Shown here: positions 8,147-15,576 of the stretch, piece by piece | How positions within the stretch are numbered: position 1 is the first letter of the stretch | How the letters are laid out: each line of letters opens with the position of its first letter | Notes under the pieces: generated by a model | Seen by the model: the letters and a program-made list of their open reading frames with translations, nothing else | Database searches by the model: none | Told to the model about the DNA's origin: nothing | Program-made: the position numbers and the translations under genes | Source: RPRB01 sp035501615 | GTDB lineage: Bacteria; Myxococcota; Myxococcia; Myxococcales; Myxococcaceae | Direction: 5' to 3' | Assembly (NCBI GenBank): GCA_035501615.1 | Contig: DATJVY010000008.1 | Location: 7,534 to 71,533, forward strand | Length of the DNA: 64,000 nucleotides

Positions 8147-9676
8147 GTGGCGGAGACGAACGACAATCGGCCGAGCGACGGCCGGGAGGTGGACTGGCTC
8201 GACGTGGCGCTGGCCCGCGCGGCGGGCGCGGCACCGGTGTCGGGCAACCGGATCCAGCTGCTCCGCGACGGGCCGGAGAACTTTCCGGCCTGGCTCGAGG
8301 CCATCGCCTCGGCGCGCCGCTACGTCTACTTCGAGACCTACATCTTCCGCGGCGACGGGACCGGACAGCGGTTCGTGGACGCGCTCTGTGCCCGGGCGCG
8401 CGCCGGGGTCCAGGTCCGCTTCCTCTACGACTGGGCCGGCTGCCTCGCGACCTCCTCCCGCGTCTGGCGCACACTGCGCGAGGCGGGGGTGGAGGTCCGC
8501 TCCTTCAACCCCTTCGACTGGTCCAGTCCGCTCGGCTGGGTGCACCGCGATCACCGCAAGACGGTCAGCGTGGACGGACGGGTGGCCTTCGTCTCCGGGC
8601 TGTGCGTGGCCGACGCCTGGTCCGGGGATCCGCAGAAGGGCATCCCCCCCTGGCGGGACACCGGGGTCGGCATCGAGGGCCCCGCGGTGGCCGACGTCGA
8701 GCAGGCCTTCGGCCGCGTCTGGGCGACGGCAGGTGCCCCACTCCCCGAGGGCGAGCGGCGACCGCGCGCGGAGATGGGGACGACCGGCGACACCCGCCTC
8801 CGGGTGATCAGCGACGAGCCCGGGACCGCGGGCCTGCTCCGGCTGGACCAGTTCATCGCCGGCGCGGCGCGCCAGTCGCTGTGGATCACCGACGCCTATT
8901 TCGCCGGGACGCCGTCCTACGTGCAGGCGCTCCGGGCGGCGGCGCTCGACGGGGTGGACGTGCGGCTCCTGGTGCCCGGCTCGAGCGACATCCCGGCGCT
9001 GCAGCCCTTCTCCCGGGCGGGGTTCAGCGCCTTGCTCGAGGCCGGCATCCGGATCTTCGAGTGGAAGGGGCCGATGCTCCACGCCAAGACCGCGGTGTGT
9101 GACGGTCTCTGGGCCCGCGTTGGATCCACCAACCTCAACGTCGCGAGCTGGCTCGGCAACTACGAGCTCGACGTGGCCCTCGGGGACGCGCGCTTCGCCG
9201 GGGAGATGGAAGACGCCTACCTCACGGATCTGGAGAACTCGACCGAGCTGGTGCTCGCCGGCAAGCGGCTCCGCAGCGCGGTCCCCAGGCCGCGCCCGCA
9301 GCGCCTCCCCCGGAAGGTCCGCGGGAGTGCCAGCCGTGCCGCCGCCGGCGCCCTGCGGGTAGGCAACACCGTCGGCGCGGCGATCGGCGTGCGCCGGACC
9401 CTGGAGTCCGGTGACCGCCGGATGGTGTTCTCCGGCGGGCTCACGCTGCTCGCGCTGTGCCTCCTCTGGATCTTCTTCCCCCGGATCCTCGCCGTGCCGG
9501 TGGCGGTGGTGCTCGGCTGGCTCGGGCTGTCGCTTCTCTGGAAGGCCTGGCGACTGCAGAAGCCCTCGCCCGGCAGCACCGCATCGCTGCCAGCGGCCCA
9601 GGACGCCGCGCCCGTGGTGCCGCCCGCGAAGTCCTCTGCCTCCTCGGCGCCCCTCGGCGGTGACGCTCCGGGCTGA
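8147..9676 (+). CDS. phospholipase D family protein (cardiolipin synthase-like)
   Basis: The 509-residue protein has two HKD phosphatidyltransferase motifs: His136-x-Lys138...Asp143 (HRKTVSVD) and His312-x-Lys314...Asp319 (HAKTAVCD), as in cardiolipin synthases and related transphosphatidylases. The second motif is followed by GSTNLN. Unlike classical Cls proteins there is no N-terminal membrane anchor. Instead two hydrophobic helices lie near the C-terminus (~425-468), preceded by a basic linker and followed by a Pro/Ala/Ser tail. The GTG start has GGAGG five bases upstream. The lipid substrate is inferred from the family only. Confidence 0.87.
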   Translation: MAETNDNRPSDGREVDWLDVALARAAGAAPVSGNRIQLLRDGPENFPAWLEAIASARRYVYFETYIFRGDGTGQRFVDALCARARAGVQVRFLYDWAGCLATSSRVWRTLREAGVEVRSFNPFDWSSPLGWVHRDHRKTVSVDGRVAFVSGLCVADAWSGDPQKGIPPWRDTGVGIEGPAVADVEQAFGRVWATAGAPLPEGERRPRAEMGTTGDTRLRVISDEPGTAGLLRLDQFIAGAARQSLWITDAYFAGTPSYVQALRAAALDGVDVRLLVPGSSDIPALQPFSRAGFSALLEAGIRIFEWKGPMLHAKTAVCDGLWARVGSTNLNVASWLGNYELDVALGDARFAGEMEDAYLTDLENSTELVLAGKRLRSAVPRPRPQRLPRKVRGSASRAAAGALRVGNTVGAAIGVRRTLESGDRRMVFSGGLTLLALCLLWIFFPRILAVPVAVVLGWLGLSLLWKAWRLQKPSPGSTASLPAAQDAAPVVPPAKSSASSAPLGGDAPG

Positions 9677-9818
9677 GCCGGTCCTCTGGAAGACGCCAGT
9701 GCGCTGCGTCAACGTCGAGAGCCTGTCCTCCTGCGCGCCGCCCCGCCGAAAGCCGCTGGTACCCGGTTCGAGTTCGCGGCACCCTCGCGCCTCCGCTTTC
9801 CTCAAGGAGGTCTCCCCG

Positions 9819-10262
9819 ATGAGACACCCGCTTCGGCTGCCGCTGCTCCTCGCCCTGCCGGCCGCGCTCGCGTTTGCTGCCGACAACAAGCCCCCGGCGA
9901 TGGACGATCAGCAAGTCATCCACGTGAAGGACGCGAAGTGGACGCCGCCCAAGGCCCCGGAGATCCCGCCGGGGGCGATGGGCTCGCCGATCGCCGCCGA
10001 CCCTGGCGCGGGCAACATCGGCTACGCCAAGTTCGCCCCGGGCTACACCTTCCCGATGCACTGGCACTCCTTCGCCGAGTACACGGTTCTCATCAGCGGC
10101 AAGAGCCAGTTCACCGTGAACGGGAAGACCTATGAGCTCGATCCGGGGAGCTACATCGTCATCCCGGCCAAGGCGCACCACATGGCGAAGTGCGCTCCGG
10201 GCGCCGAGTGCATCCTCCTCACCCGCCGCGCCGGCCCGGCCGACTACAACTGGGTGAAGTGA
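9819..10262 (+). CDS. exported cupin-domain protein
   Basis: The 147-residue protein starts at an ATG with a strong AAGGAGG (9804-9810). Residues 1-20 form a signal peptide (LRLPLLLALPAALAFA). The remainder is a single cupin barrel with FPMHWHSFAEYTVLISG (His pair and Glu) and PGSYIVIPAKAHHMAKC (second motif), consistent with a metal site. Small periplasmic cupins of this kind are often of unknown function. It stands alone: 142 bases of non-coding sequence lie upstream, and its stop is 4 bases from the convergent kdsB stop. Confidence 0.82.
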   Translation: MRHPLRLPLLLALPAALAFAADNKPPAMDDQQVIHVKDAKWTPPKAPEIPPGAMGSPIAADPGAGNIGYAKFAPGYTFPMHWHSFAEYTVLISGKSQFTVNGKTYELDPGSYIVIPAKAHHMAKCAPGAECILLTRRAGPADYNWVK

Positions 10263-10266
10263 CGCC

Positions 10267-11004
10267 TCACCTCGGGGGCATGCCGCCGCCGAGCACCGCC
10301 TCCGCGCGCGCCAGGTCCGCGGGCGTGTCCACGCCGATGCCGGCGTGAGCCGTCCGCACGCAGCGGATCCGAATCCCGTTCTCGAGCGCGCGGAGCTGCT
10401 CCAGCGCCTCGGCGCGCTCGAGCGGCGTGGGCGGAAGCCCGGCCAGCCGGAGCAGCGTCGCGCGCCGGTACCCGTAGAGCCCCTGGTGTGCCCAGCGCTC
10501 GACCGGTGCGCCGTCGCGCGTGAAGGGCACGTCGGCGCGGCTGAAGTAGAGCGCGTCCGAGCGGAGGTCCAGGAGCGCCTTCACCACGTGGGGGTTGCCG
10601 CGCTCCTCGGGAAGCAGCGGGCGGACGAGGGTGGCCATCTCCACCGAGGCGTCGGCGAAGGCGCCGGCGAGGGCGCGCAGCGCCTCGGGGTTCACCAGGG
10701 GCTCGTCCCCCTGCACGTTGACGACGACCTCGACCCCGGCGGGAAGTCGCGCCGCCACCTCGGCGACCCGGTCGGTCCCCGAGGGGTGGTCCCCCGCGGT
10801 GAGCTCGGCTGCTCCCCCCGCGCGCACGACCGCCTCCGCGATGCGCGCGTCGTCCGTGGCCACCCGGACGTCGGAGAACGCGCCGGACCTCCGGCAGGCC
10901 TCCAGCACGTGCACGACCAGCGGCCGTCCGCCCAGCAGCGCCAGCGGCTTGCCGGGGAACCGGGTCGATGCCCAGCGGGCGGGAATGACGGCGACGGGCT
11001 TCAC
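10267..11004 (-). CDS. kdsB: 3-deoxy-manno-octulosonate cytidylyltransferase (CMP-KDO synthetase)
   Basis: The 245-residue protein starts at the GTG at 11004, which has AGGAGG just upstream and yields the family N-terminus VAVIPARWASTRFPGKPL. Other signatures are TDDARIAE, GTDRVAE, VVNVQGDEPLV and the C-terminal GIGVDTPADLARAE. It activates KDO with CTP to CMP-KDO before transfer to lipid A. It is not in an operon with kdsA and pyrG, which lie 5 kb away on the same strand. It is divergent from the DHA2 exporter gene. Confidence 0.95.
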   Translation of the reverse strand: MKPVAVIPARWASTRFPGKPLALLGGRPLVVHVLEACRRSGAFSDVRVATDDARIAEAVVRAGGAAELTAGDHPSGTDRVAEVAARLPAGVEVVVNVQGDEPLVNPEALRALAGAFADASVEMATLVRPLLPEERGNPHVVKALLDLRSDALYFSRADVPFTRDGAPVERWAHQGLYGYRRATLLRLAGLPPTPLERAEALEQLRALENGIRIRCVRTAHAGIGVDTPADLARAEAVLGGGMPPR

Positions 11005-11036
11005 GGTCCTCCTCGCGACACTAGCGCCGAAACCAC

Positions 11037-11050
11037 TGGCGGTACCGCCA
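11037..11050. promoter_or_regulatory. perfect 14-bp palindrome between kdsB and the exporter gene
   Basis: TGGCGGTACCGCCA is a perfect palindrome, located 33 bases upstream of the kdsB start and 52 bases upstream of the exporter ATG. Its position in a divergent intergenic region suits an operator for a dimeric repressor. No regulator gene is adjacent, and in DNA this GC-rich a chance palindrome is possible. Confidence 0.35.
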
Positions 11051-11101
11051 CCTCGTCGCGGAGCGGCGGCGCCGGGCAACTTCGATTATGCCCGGGCGGC
11101 G

Positions 11102-12649
11102 ATGAGCCCTCCCGACGCCGAGGCGTACTCGGTCAGCCGGCGCGAATTCCGGACCGTGATGGCCGGCATCCTGCTGGTGCTCACCCTGGCCTCGCTGGAC
11201 CAGAACATCGTCGCCACCGCGCTCCCCGGCATCGTCAGCGAGCTCGGGGGGCTGGCCCATCTCTCCTGGGTGGTCACCGCCTTCCTCGTCGCCTCCACCG
11301 CCACCACCCCGCTCTACGGAAAGCTGAGCGACATCTACGGGCGCCGGCCGCTGTTCTTCGTCGCGGTCGGCGTCTTCCTCGCTGGCTCGGTGCTGTGCGG
11401 GGTGGCGCAGGGAATGGAACAGCTCATCGCCTTCCGGGCCATCCAGGGTCTGGGGGCGGGTGGGCTCATCACCCTCTCGCAGACGACGGTGGGGGACCTC
11501 CTCGCACCACGGGAACGGGGCCGCTACCAGGGGCTGTTCACCGCGGTGTTCGCGGCCTGCAGCGTGGCCGGGCCGCTCCTCGGCGGGATCATCACCGACG
11601 CGCTCTCCTGGCGGTGGATCTTCTACATCAACCTCCCGGTCGGAGCCCTGGCGCTGGCGCTGATCTCCCTCGGGCTCCATCGTCCGCACGAGGTGGTGCA
11701 GCACCGGATCGACTTCGCCGGCGCGGCGCTGATGGTGGGAGGAACGGTCTGCACCATCCTCGTGCTCACCCTGGACGCGTCGCGCGAGGCCTGGAGCCGG
11801 CCGGCCACCTGGATCGAGGCAGGGGCGGCGGTGGGCTGCTTCGGGCTCCTGGTGTTCCGCGAGCGCTCCGCCGCCGAGCCCATCCTTCCGCCCCGGCTCT
11901 TCCGGGACCGCGTCTTCGTGGTGGCGTCCAGCGTGGTCGGGCTCACCGCGGTCGCGCTGTTCGGGGCGGTGGTCTTCCTCCCCCTCTTCTTCCAGCTGGT
12001 CCTGGGCGCGCCGGCGTCGAAGGCCGGGCTCCTGCTCTCGCCGCTGATGGGCGGCGTCATCGTGGCCTCGGTGGTGGGCGGACGCCTCCTGACCCGGACC
12101 GGCCGCTACAAGTTCCTCCCGGTCACCGGGCTGAGCGTGGCCTGCGCCGCGTTCCTGGCCCTGGCCTGGCTCGCGCTCTCGCGCCGCTCGGCGGTCGCTC
12201 TCGAGGCGTCGCTGGTGGGGCTGGGCCTCGGGCTGGGCCTGGTGATGCCCAACCTCACCACCGCCATCCAGAACGCCGTCGCGCCCGAGGATCTGGGCGT
12301 GGCGACCTCGGCGGCGTCGTTCTTCCGCTCGCTCGGAGGCGCGCTCGGGGTGGCGCTCTCCGGGGCCTGGATGACCGCCCGCCTCCACCGCCTCCTCCCG
12401 CCCGAGCACGCCGCCTCGCTCGGTTCGAGCGCGGTGGATCGCAGCATCGCCGCCATCTCGGCGCTCCCCGAGCCGGAGCGGGCCGTCGTGGTGCACGCCT
12501 ACCGCCACGCGATCGGCTCGACCTTTCTCCTCGGAGCCGCGGTGGCCGCCCTCGGCCTGGTGGTCGTCCTCGGGCTCCCCGAGCGGCCGCTGCGGAGCGG
12601 GGTCAAGCGCCGGGCGGAGGCTCCCGCCGAGGCAGAGCCCGCGGCCTGA
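11102..12649 (+). CDS. MFS drug exporter, DHA2 (EmrB/QacA) family
   Basis: The 515-residue protein fits a 14-helix DHA2 antiporter. Motifs include LASLDQNIVATALPGI in helix 1 (the D-x-T/N-I-V-x-x-A-L-P signature), the A-loop GKLSDIYGRRPLF, and the antiporter motif around AVFAACSVAGPLLGGIITD followed by WRWIFYINLPVG. It probably exports hydrophobic toxins by proton antiport. The ATG at 11102 lacks a strong ribosome-binding site; a much longer upstream open frame runs antisense to kdsB and is not real. No HlyD-type adaptor gene is next to it. Confidence 0.92.
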   Translation: MSPPDAEAYSVSRREFRTVMAGILLVLTLASLDQNIVATALPGIVSELGGLAHLSWVVTAFLVASTATTPLYGKLSDIYGRRPLFFVAVGVFLAGSVLCGVAQGMEQLIAFRAIQGLGAGGLITLSQTTVGDLLAPRERGRYQGLFTAVFAACSVAGPLLGGIITDALSWRWIFYINLPVGALALALISLGLHRPHEVVQHRIDFAGAALMVGGTVCTILVLTLDASREAWSRPATWIEAGAAVGCFGLLVFRERSAAEPILPPRLFRDRVFVVASSVVGLTAVALFGAVVFLPLFFQLVLGAPASKAGLLLSPLMGGVIVASVVGGRLLTRTGRYKFLPVTGLSVACAAFLALAWLALSRRSAVALEASLVGLGLGLGLVMPNLTTAIQNAVAPEDLGVATSAASFFRSLGGALGVALSGAWMTARLHRLLPPEHAASLGSSAVDRSIAAISALPEPERAVVVHAYRHAIGSTFLLGAAVAALGLVVVLGLPERPLRSGVKRRAEAPAEAEPAA

Positions 12650-12779
12650 GACGGAGCGCCGGCAGAGGCCGGCTCCTCGGCGTCCCCCCCCGACGCCGCG
12701 AACTGACGCCCGCGCGCCCAGGGGAATTCCCCGCAAGACCCGCGAGCGCCGGCTAGGCTTCCCGCGGGCTCGGCGCGTG

Positions 12780-13236
12780 CCGTGACGGCGGCGCCCGGCG
12801 CGGTCCGCGACGGAGCGCTCGACTGCTACAACATGTTCGCCTACCTCGACGGGGAGCTCGTGCAGTCGGCCGTCGCCCTCCTGACCCAGCCGACGGCAAG
12901 GCCGGACGAAGCGAGGAGCCATCCGCAGCGTCTTCGACGGCCGCTACCAGCTCAGCCGGTACTTCTCGGGCACGCAGCACAATCGCCCCCGGGTCGCTCG
13001 ATGCGCTGTTCGCCCTCGACGAGGTCGAGCTGTTCGACCTCGGGTCGGACCCGCACCAGCTCGAGAACCTGGCGCTCGACCGGCGGAAGAACGCCGCCCT
13101 CCTCGAGTCGATGAACGCCAAGCTGAACCGGCTCCTCGATGATGAGGTGGGCGAGGACGAAGGTCAGATGCTGCCTCCTGGCGTGGACGGCGGCTGGGTC
13201 GCCACCGACGCGACCCGCGACGTCCAGCGCCGCCGC
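12780..13236 (+). pseudogene. decayed sulfatase C-terminal remnant, at least two frameshifts
   Basis: Sulfatase-tail sequence is spread over all three frames in order. Frame one: RDGALDCYNMFAYLDGELVQ and SAVALLTQ (~12800-12894). Frame two: IRSVFDGRYQLSRYFSGTQH (~12921-12990). Frame three: LFALDEVELFDLGSDPHQLE through NAKLNRLLDDEVGEDEGQML and GVDGGWVATDA (~12991-13230). The catalytic N-terminal part, with the formylglycine site, is absent; only ~130 bases separate this from the exporter gene. The shifts are both in the same direction. It is a dead gene fragment; the rest of 12650-13336 contains nothing else I can identify. Confidence 0.75.
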
Positions 13237-13336
13237 CCGGTAGGACCTAGGTCCCATCTGGCGCTCCGCGACGCGACGATTACGGTGCTCGGGGCTCGCC
13301 CGCGCCTTCCGGGGGCGCTCCCGCGCCGAGGAATCC

Positions 13337-14278
13337 ATGGAACTCTCGCACGAGAAGTACGACCGGCTGATCGCCCGCTGCAAGTCGCTCCCGCCCACCG
13401 CCACCGCCGTGGCCCATCCCTGCGACGAGTCCTCGCTCAAGGGAGCGATCGATGCCTCGCGGGTCGGGCTCATCGCTCCGATCCTCGTCGGACCCTCGGC
13501 CCGCATCCGCGACCTCGCCGGCAAGCTGGGCGCCGACATCTCGAAGTTTCGCCTCGTCGAGGCCGGCTACAGCCAGCAATCCGCCGAGAAGGCGGTCGAG
13601 CTGGTCCGCAACGGCGAGGCGGAGGCGCTGATGAAGGGCAGCCTCCACACCGACGAGCTGATGGGCGCGGTGGTCAGGAAGGAGACCGGGCTCCGCACCG
13701 CGCGCCGCATCAGCCACTGCTTCATCATGGACGTGCCGGGCCACGCCGACCCGCTGATCATCACCGACGCCGCGGTGAACATCGCTCCCACGCTCCGGGA
13801 CAAGGTGGACATCGTCCAGAACGCCATCGACCTCATGCGCGACCTGGGGGCCACCGAGGTGCGGGTGGCGATCCTCTCGGCGATGGAGACCGTGAATCCC
13901 GACGTCCCCTCCACGCTGGAGGCCGCCGCGCTCTGCAAGATGGCCGACCGGGGGCAGATCACCGGCGCCCTGGTGGACGGGCCCCTGGCGCTGGACAACG
14001 CCATCAGCCCCGAGGCGGCGAAGATCAAGAAGATCGACTCGCCCGTCGCCGGCCGGGCCAACGTTCTCGTGGTGCCCGACCTCGAGGCCGGCAACATGCT
14101 GGCCAAGAGCCTCACCTTCCTCGCCGGCGCCGACGCCGCGGGCATCGTCCTCGGGGCGAAGGTGCCGATCATCCTCACCAGCCGCGCCGACTCGCTGATC
14201 GCCCGGCTCGCCTCCTGCGCCGTGGCCACCCTGGTCGCCGAGGCGCGCCGGACCAGCGCCCGGCGGGCGGTCCGGTGA
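13337..14278 (+). CDS. phosphate acetyltransferase/butyryltransferase family protein
   Basis: The 313-residue protein belongs to the PTA/PTB family, which interconverts acyl-CoA and acyl-phosphate. Recognisable segments are EALMKGSLHTDELMGAVV, ISHCFIMDVPG, IITDAAVNIAPTL, KMADRGQITGALVDGPLALD and VPDLEAGNMLAKSL. It lacks the N-terminal P-loop-like domain of long Pta proteins and is close in size to Ptb. The next gene, 4 bases downstream, is an acetate kinase, so acetyl-CoA is the most likely substrate, but propionyl- or butyryl-CoA cannot be excluded. The pair would make ATP from acetyl-CoA or activate acetate. Confidence 0.88.
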   Translation: MELSHEKYDRLIARCKSLPPTATAVAHPCDESSLKGAIDASRVGLIAPILVGPSARIRDLAGKLGADISKFRLVEAGYSQQSAEKAVELVRNGEAEALMKGSLHTDELMGAVVRKETGLRTARRISHCFIMDVPGHADPLIITDAAVNIAPTLRDKVDIVQNAIDLMRDLGATEVRVAILSAMETVNPDVPSTLEAAALCKMADRGQITGALVDGPLALDNAISPEAAKIKKIDSPVAGRANVLVVPDLEAGNMLAKSLTFLAGADAAGIVLGAKVPIILTSRADSLIARLASCAVATLVAEARRTSARRAVR

Positions 14279-14282
14279 GTCC

Positions 14283-15467
14283 ATGGCCGACGCCATCCTG
14301 GTCCTGAACGCCGGCTCGTCCAGCCTCAAGTTCAGCGTCTTCCTCGCCCGCGACGGCGCGCTGGAGCTCTCGCTCCGCGGGCAGGCCGAGGGCCTCTACA
14401 CCGCGCCGCGCTTCGTCGCCCGCGACGCCAGCGGCGCCGACGTCGCCGAGCGCCTGTGGAAGGACGGCGAGTCCATCGGCCACGAGGGGGCCATCGCCCA
14501 CCTCATCGAGTTCCTCCGCGGAAGCAGCGGCGGCCACCGGCTGGTCGCCGTGGGCCACCGGGTGGTGCACGGCGGCGTCGACTTCTCCGAGCCCACCCGG
14601 GTGACGCCCGAGGTGGTGCAGGAGCTGGAGAGGCTGGTCCCGCTCGCGCCGCTCCACCAGCCGCACAACCTCGGCCCCATCCGCTACGTGCTGAAGCAGA
14701 TGCCCGACCTTCCCCAGGTGGCGTGCTTCGACACCGCCTTCCACCGGACCCAGCCGGAGCTGGCCCAGGCCTTCGCCCTGCCGGCGAGCATCACCGACCG
14801 CGGCGTGCGGCGGTACGGCTTCCACGGCCTCTCCTACGAGTACATCGCCGGTGCGCTGCCGGCGCTCGACCCCGCCGCTGCCGCGGGGCGGGTGGTGGTG
14901 GCCCACCTCGGCAACGGCGCGAGCATGTGCGCCATCCGCGGGGGCAAGAGCGTCGCCAGCACCATGGGCTTCACCGCGGTGGACGGCCTGCCGATGGGAA
15001 CGCGCTCCGGCGCGCTCGACCCCGGAGTCATGCTCTACCTCTCGGACGAGCTGGAGATGGACGCCCGGGCGATCGAGAAGCTCATCTACCAGCAGTCCGG
15101 GCTGCTCGGCGTCTCCGGCATCTCCAGCGACATGCGGGTGCTGCTCGCGAGCGATGCGCCGCGCGCCCGCCTGGCGGTGGACCTCTTCGTCTACCGCGTG
15201 GGGCGGGAGCTGGGCTCCCTGGCCGCGGCGCTGGGCGGGCTCGATGCGCTGGTCTTCACCGCCGGCATCGGGGAGCACGCGGTGCCGATCCGCGAGCGGG
15301 CCTGCCGGGATGCCGCCTGGCTCGGCCTCGAGCTCGATCCCGAAGCCAACGCGGCCGGGGGCCCGCGCATCACCTCGGCAAGGAGCCGGGTCCCGGCCTA
15401 CGTCCTTCCCACCAACGAGGAGCTGATGATCGCCCGGCACACCCGGGCGCTGATCGCCCGGAGCTGA
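14283..15467 (+). CDS. ackA: acetate kinase
   Basis: The 394-residue protein is an ASKHA-fold acetate kinase of the usual ~400 residue length. Visible motifs are the N-terminal LVLNAGSSSLKFSVF, GHRVVHGG, FDTAFHRTQPE, GFHGLSYEY, HLGNGASMCAIRGGKS, MGTRSGALDPG and FTAGIGEHA. It transfers phosphate between acetyl-phosphate and ADP. The preceding phosphotransacetylase gene is 4 bases away, so the two form an operon for substrate-level phosphorylation. A strong hairpin that overlaps the next gene's ribosome-binding site follows 75 bases after the stop. Confidence 0.94.
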   Translation: MADAILVLNAGSSSLKFSVFLARDGALELSLRGQAEGLYTAPRFVARDASGADVAERLWKDGESIGHEGAIAHLIEFLRGSSGGHRLVAVGHRVVHGGVDFSEPTRVTPEVVQELERLVPLAPLHQPHNLGPIRYVLKQMPDLPQVACFDTAFHRTQPELAQAFALPASITDRGVRRYGFHGLSYEYIAGALPALDPAAAAGRVVVAHLGNGASMCAIRGGKSVASTMGFTAVDGLPMGTRSGALDPGVMLYLSDELEMDARAIEKLIYQQSGLLGVSGISSDMRVLLASDAPRARLAVDLFVYRVGRELGSLAAALGGLDALVFTAGIGEHAVPIRERACRDAAWLGLELDPEANAAGGPRITSARSRVPAYVLPTNEELMIARHTRALIARS

Positions 15468-15542
15468 GGGGACGCGCGTTCGGCGCGCCGTCGCACGGCG
15501 GCCGGAGCCGCCCCGGGAAGATTCACCGCCTCGCCCGACAGT

Positions 15543-15569
15543 CCCTGGGGAGGAGATCGCCCCAGGGAG
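15543..15569 (+). promoter_or_regulatory. stem-loop burying the ribosome-binding site of the Ser/Thr kinase gene
   Basis: CCCTGGGG (15543-15550) and CCCCAGGG (15560-15567) form a perfect 8-bp GC-rich stem with the 9-base loop AGGAGATCG. The likely Shine-Dalgarno AGGGAG (15564-15569), 7 bases before the ATG at 15577, is partly inside the 3' arm. A second purine-rich AGGAG sits in the loop. The structure could limit translation of the kinase or end ackA transcripts; no T-run follows. Confidence 0.5.
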
Positions 15570-15576
15570 TCGTCCC

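Noticed and set aside
13337..15467. Phosphotransbutyrylase/butyrate kinase pathway
   Set aside because: The kinase is acetate kinase length with AckA motifs; the phosphotransacylase could be either type, so acetate is favoured.
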